Shown here in pieces: positions 59,695 through 64,000 of a DNA stretch of 64,000 nt (positions are counted from its first letter, which is position 1; each line of letters begins with the position of its first letter). Under the pieces are notes generated by a model that had not been told where the DNA came from, searched no databases, and worked only from the letters and a program-made list of their open reading frames with translations. Source of the DNA: Sisyra terminalis (lineage: Eukaryota > Arthropoda > Insecta > Neuroptera > Sisyridae); the NCBI GenBank assembly GCA_958496175.1, contig OY292274.1, forward strand, positions 13,909,689-13,973,688, given 5' to 3'. The translations under genes and the position numbers were made by a program.

Positions 59695-60002
59695 TTTCAT
59701 GCTAATTAAGTGAAATGACGTTATTTAAAATGCTGTACTTAAAATGATACAACAAAAACAGAAGCTTATTTTTTTTAATTATTTATTAACTTTAGGTTGA
59801 TTAACTCTACGATTTCTCATACAAACTTAGTTCCCCTTTTATTCTTTTAGGGTAGGAATTTTCAAAACAAAAAAAATCATATCAGATGCCTACTTCTTAA
59901 AAGGAATACATCGAATATTCAAATTTCATCAGTCAGAGGGAATATATAAATACAGGATTTTATGTGTGCACGGTTTTAAAAACGTATTTACTTTAAGTTT
60001 TT

Positions 60003-60060
60003 TTATTATTATTATCATCATTATTATTATTATTATTATTATTACTACTACTACTACTAC
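60003..60060 (+). repeat. TTA/TCA/CTA trinucleotide tract
   Basis: A run of TTATTA with TCATCA interruptions that ends in ACTACTACTAC. A shorter version lies at 13185-13210 at the homologous place in copy 1. Confidence 0.85.
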
Positions 60061-60152
60061 TTTTACTTTTTTTCGTTAATATTTCCTTATTGAGCAACTC
60101 TAAGGGTCTATTTACAACAATTTTGTAAAAAAATAAAATAAAATAAAGTTTA

Positions 60153-60225
60153 CTGTAAGATTCGAATCCACGTCTTTATAATTAAGAGCATCAGAATGTT
60201 AGATACGTAAGCCATTACGCTATTA
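60153..60225 (-). ncRNA. tRNA-like segment inside Helitron B copy 2
   Basis: On the minus strand TAGCGTAATGGC (60211-60222) and GGATTCGAATC (60159-60169) stand as A and B boxes with the same spacing as in copy 1. Same caveats: no acceptor stem, so a tRNA-derived module rather than a tRNA gene. Confidence 0.58.
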
Positions 60226-60689
60226 ACATCAATTATGTTTTATATATATATAAAGGTTTATATTTCAATGAGGCAATTTTTTAAAATTTAAATTGAATTT
60301 ATTGTGCTTTTTATCAGTTCAACTAAAAATATTTTTACAGATTACTTTCTAACTTTCAATTACTTTTCCAATGATAAATAACTCATCTGTCTAGTGTAAA
60401 AATTTCTGTTTTCAACCCTATAGAATACCTTTTTTTATTATTTTTTATGGGATGATAAGTAGCCTATAGTCTGTGGGAAATTGTGTTGTATCTTAATACC
60501 AAATTTCATTAAATTCGGTTGTTCCGTTCTTTAGTTAAATCGGGACACACAGACAGACAGACAGATAGGCAAAAATTTTAAAAATTTTAAATTTGGTATA
60601 AAGGCCTCTTGAAACAAATATTTACCCTAAAATTGGGTTCAAAATCGAAATGTACAGACAGACGTAAGAATTTTATATATTAGTATAGA

Positions 60690-63282
60690 TAAATATAAAT
60701 TAACTAAACAGTAATCCGTTAACTTAAAACCAATGTTTAGGCGTGTTGAAAACAGAAGAATTATAAAAAGATGTGATGTTTTTTTTTTTCGTTGCAAAGA
60801 TTAAAAGATTTTGCAAGGCCATGTTAATAGCTTATAATATCATTATACCGTTGAAAGATCTTATTATCTCCGAACATGTAAACATTTTTAATGTATCAAA
60901 TTTGTCGGTTCAAAAATTTTTCTTGCACATCTACCCCTATTCTAATTTTTCGTTCTATCTCTAATTAATCTAATTTTAAATTTCCTATCTCAGAAACCAA
61001 ACAAATAAGAAATTTGAAGCTTTTTGGTTCGTTTTATTTAATTTTAATATCCAGTGAAGTATTTTAAGAGATACAAGTTCCAAACAAACTTTTGTTTTTC
61101 TAATAAAATATGTGTTCCTCCAAATTAAATTAATCAAGAAAGAAATATGTTATCCATATAGTCGTAGGTGCTCGAAGGCTAATATTGAGATAATTTAAAT
61201 TTGATTGTAGCCTACATAATTAAGGTACAAACACAAAATAAGTTTTGGTATTCTATATTTCAACCGGAATCTAAATAGAAATATATTTTCGTGATGCTCC
61301 ACTCTTGTGTAACTATCACAATATATTTTCTGTAGAAATGAATATTTGAACATGTTAATTTTCCTAGTTATTAACTTGTAAAGAAATTCGCACAATATTG
61401 AAAACGAACAGCTTTAATTATTTTTGGAACAAAAACACAATTTCTTGAAATAAATGGAAAGCATTTCTTGGAAAACATTTGGGGGGTTTAAAAAATATTT
61501 TAAGCCTTAACCAACAATATTATTTGCGTGAATATAAATTCTTCTTTTTTTTTAATTAACTTAATTTTAATGTCAATCTTGCCATTTTAGTATTTCAATT
61601 AATTTGTTAATAGCTATATTATAAATATAATTAAGATAAACTGTGGAAAAAATAGAATACAAACTTTGAAACTTCAATGAACATTTTCTTCAATCGTTAT
61701 TAAAATTTACCGATTTTCTTTGACAGGAACTCTTATAAAAATTTAATTAAAAACTTCTAGAATTTATTTCATTCAAATAATATTAGCCAATGACAAAAAA
61801 AGAGAAAATAATTACGTTTAAACTTTCTTTCTTTGATTTTATTTGAAGCTTATCATAATTGCTCCTGACACTGTAAGTATATAATGCCAAAATCGATTTG
61901 TTTTTATTGTGTTTGTTATGACAAGTTATTAAGAAATGTTATTCCAACTATTGACAATTAACAACTACAAACATATGACATGACTAATAAGACGGCGAGC
62001 ATTGATTTCAATTCCATTTCTTTAACTTAAAAAATTAAAAAAGTTTCAACTTGAAAACTCAGCGAAAAATCCAATGAGGTTATTGTCATTTCTGACGAAT
62101 TCAATGGATGAACATGTTTCCGCAATCAATGTTCAAACTTTAGTTAAATTAATAAAAAAAAACAGTTTTTTTTTTATATCTATAAGCTGAAAAAATTTAA
62201 ATTTAATTAGCAAAAATGCGTGAAAATGATTTTTGAGGATATTTTTCTTAAACGGCGTTATGAAAAAATAATCAGACTGAATTTTTAATAAATGGTAACG
62301 CCGTTGCTACAGTAGGAAGTAGCTCACAAACGTTGATAGCCCTAAATATAAATATATACCCACTAGATCACAAATGCATTTTTTTATATAATAAAATAAG
62401 CTAAAACCATTTTCTTTGTTTCTAATGATATGTGACTTTAAATTCACTGGCCTCCACTTCTACTACCACATCTTTGGAATAATTCTTCAGTTGAATATAT
62501 TACTTTGTAAATAGACGAGAAATATGTTTTATCATAGTAAATGGCAATGGAAATTTCTGCAAAAATGAAAATTTCATTAGCAATGATAACTAAAACATGC
62601 AGTTATTATCTCAGTATTCTATATACCAATATTGTTTAACAGTGTACTCTGGCCTTTTATTTTATTTTTACGTATAAAATCATGAATTATTTTCATTCTT
62701 TTTAATGTTTCGAGTAAATGTTTATTTTTTTCAATTTCAAAAATGAAAGGTTCCAAATCTTGGTGAAAATAACGTTATTTTGCAAACAAGTAAATGAAAC
62801 GTTAAAAAATACTAAACTGAACAAAATTTCCTTAATGCGTTCCTATCTATCCATTACTAATGCTTGTTTATTTTAAACTTTAAACCACAATCGTTAAAAT
62901 ACATTAAAAAGAAAGGTATTTTTTGGAAATTATTCAATGCAATATTTAAAATAATGCAAGGAAAGTTGATTGATACATTATATTTATCTATAGGTATTTG
63001 AATAAAAAGTCAGTTCCAATACGCAGATATAAATGAGTAAATAAGACATGTAATTACTATTGTATTTATTAAACTTTTACTTTGTTATTATATATATTGT
63101 AGGTTTACACAATTAATCATTTAGACTAATTATTATATGTATATGTAGTTAACTACTTAATAATATATATTCATAATAACTTATAAATATAATCCACTTT
63201 TAAATGATAAATGTTTCAAATAAATATTTTGGAACAAATGACCCTTTTTGTATTGATAAACAGATAATTTATATATCTTCTA
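60690..63282. other. AT-rich intronic DNA, nothing recognised
   Basis: No gene, RNA or element end was found between the two Helitrons. Short frames at 60773 and 61195 have no domain signature. Confidence 0.5.
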
Positions 63283-64000
63283 TCTGTTATTATAAAGAGG
63301 AAAGATTTGATTGTTTGTTTGCTTTGAATAAGCTCCGAAACTACTTGACCGATTTAAAAAATTCTAACACTGTTGGGAAGATATACTATTTTCGGTGAAC
63401 ATAGGCTACATTAAATTTTTTAAAAAAAAAAAATAGGAATCCATACTAAAACTCCAATAATGTGTGAAAAAATTACTAAAAAGCTTTAACCCTACGTAAA
63501 AACTGAGGGATGAAAAAAAAAATTACTTTAGATAGGCGAGTTATATATCATTGGAAAGGTATTTAAAAGTTAAAAAATGATCTGTATTAATATTTTTAGT
63601 TGAACTAATAAAAAGCACAGTAATTTAATTTAAAGTAAAAAAAATTGCCTTTTTGAAATGTAAAGGTTTTTGTAGATAAGAATCTGACAGTAAACTTTTT
63701 TTTACAAAATTGTTGTAAATATATCCTTGAGGTTGCTCAGTAAGGAAATATTAACGAAAAAAATGTAATAATAATTATAATTATAGTAATAAAACTTAAA
63801 GTAAATACGTTTTTAAAACCGTACATATATAAAATCCTGTATTTATATATCCCCTCTGACTGATGAAATTTTAATATTCGGTGTATTCCTTACAGAAAGT
63901 AGACATGTGATAAGATTCTTTTTTTGAAAATTCCTACTCTAACAAACAAGGGCGGATTTAGGATTTTTGGGGGGGGGCACAATATATTTTATTTGCAAGT
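63283..64000 (+). mobile_element. Helitron-like element, family D, cut by the window end
   Basis: Begins A|TCTGTTATTATAAAGAGG then AAAGATTTGATTGTTTGTTTG, as at 34274 on the minus strand. It continues with CTCCGAAACTACTTGACCGA, GGCGAGTTATATATCATTGG and AACGTTTTTAAAACCG-type blocks shared with families B and D. The tRNA-like segment is deleted, leaving only TCTGACAGTAAAC at about 63685-63697. The 3' end lies beyond the window. Confidence 0.7.

Larger units (their letters stand above)
57979..60689 (-). mobile_element. Non-autonomous Helitron-like element, family B, copy 2
   Basis: Minus-strand ends A|TCTATACTAATATATAAAA and GACGAAGTCGCGGGGATCAG then CTAG|T are identical to those of copy 1 at 11397-13823. 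The body is colinear with copy 1 but longer, 2,711 bp. The extra length comes mainly from a TA expansion at 58752-58879 and a retroposed insertion at 59569-59694. It also has an expanded TTA/CTA trinucleotide tract near 60003-60060 and a tRNA-like segment. No intact frame. Confidence 0.82.

Overview
This is nuclear DNA from an insect or close arthropod relative. It is extremely AT-rich, has no operons and no long open reading frames, and is full of Helitron-like elements, MITEs, foldback repeats and TA microsatellites. Almost everything in it appears to be intron. Only two host coding exons can be supported, both on the minus strand and both from one gene: positions 50874-51082 and 20412-20522. 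They encode the end of a first immunoglobulin domain and the start of a second, in the arrangement of the Sidestep family of cell-surface proteins (neuronal and motor-axon guidance, receptors or ligands for Beaten-path proteins). The exon ends join in phase across an intron of 30,351 bp. More than 12.9 kb upstream of the first exon and 20.4 kb downstream of the second show no other recognisable exon of this gene.

Layout. 1-20411 is the downstream intron. It holds a short Helitron relic, a long-inverted-repeat MITE, a probable solo LTR with heat-shock-element-like motifs, a foldback element, the 3' end of a Penelope-like element with its GIY-YIG domain and a possible hammerhead relic, a dead mariner, a 2.4-kb non-autonomous Helitron, a 2.5-kb Helitron carrying a decayed helicase, and a LINE reverse-transcriptase fragment. 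20523-50873 is the 30-kb intron. It holds a Helitron with a nested MITE and a nested palindrome, several Helitron pieces, and an 800-bp almost perfect palindrome beside TA microsatellites. 51083-64000 is the upstream intron, with a small MITE, a second foldback element, a 2.7-kb Helitron that carries its own nested retroposed insertion, and a Helitron cut by the window edge.

The Helitron-like copies share A|TC...CTAG|T boundaries and exchange internal modules. Several carry a tRNA-like segment with A and B boxes, and paralogous copies serve as empty sites that confirm the nested insertions directly within the window. The protein-coding relics of mobile elements are all broken. The observations most worth checking are the long palindromes in the host transcription unit, the helicase that runs against the TC/CTAG polarity, the LTR with heat-shock-like sites, and the Pol III-like module inside Helitrons. 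I see no complete new multi-gene system; most short reading frames here are chance products of AT-rich DNA.
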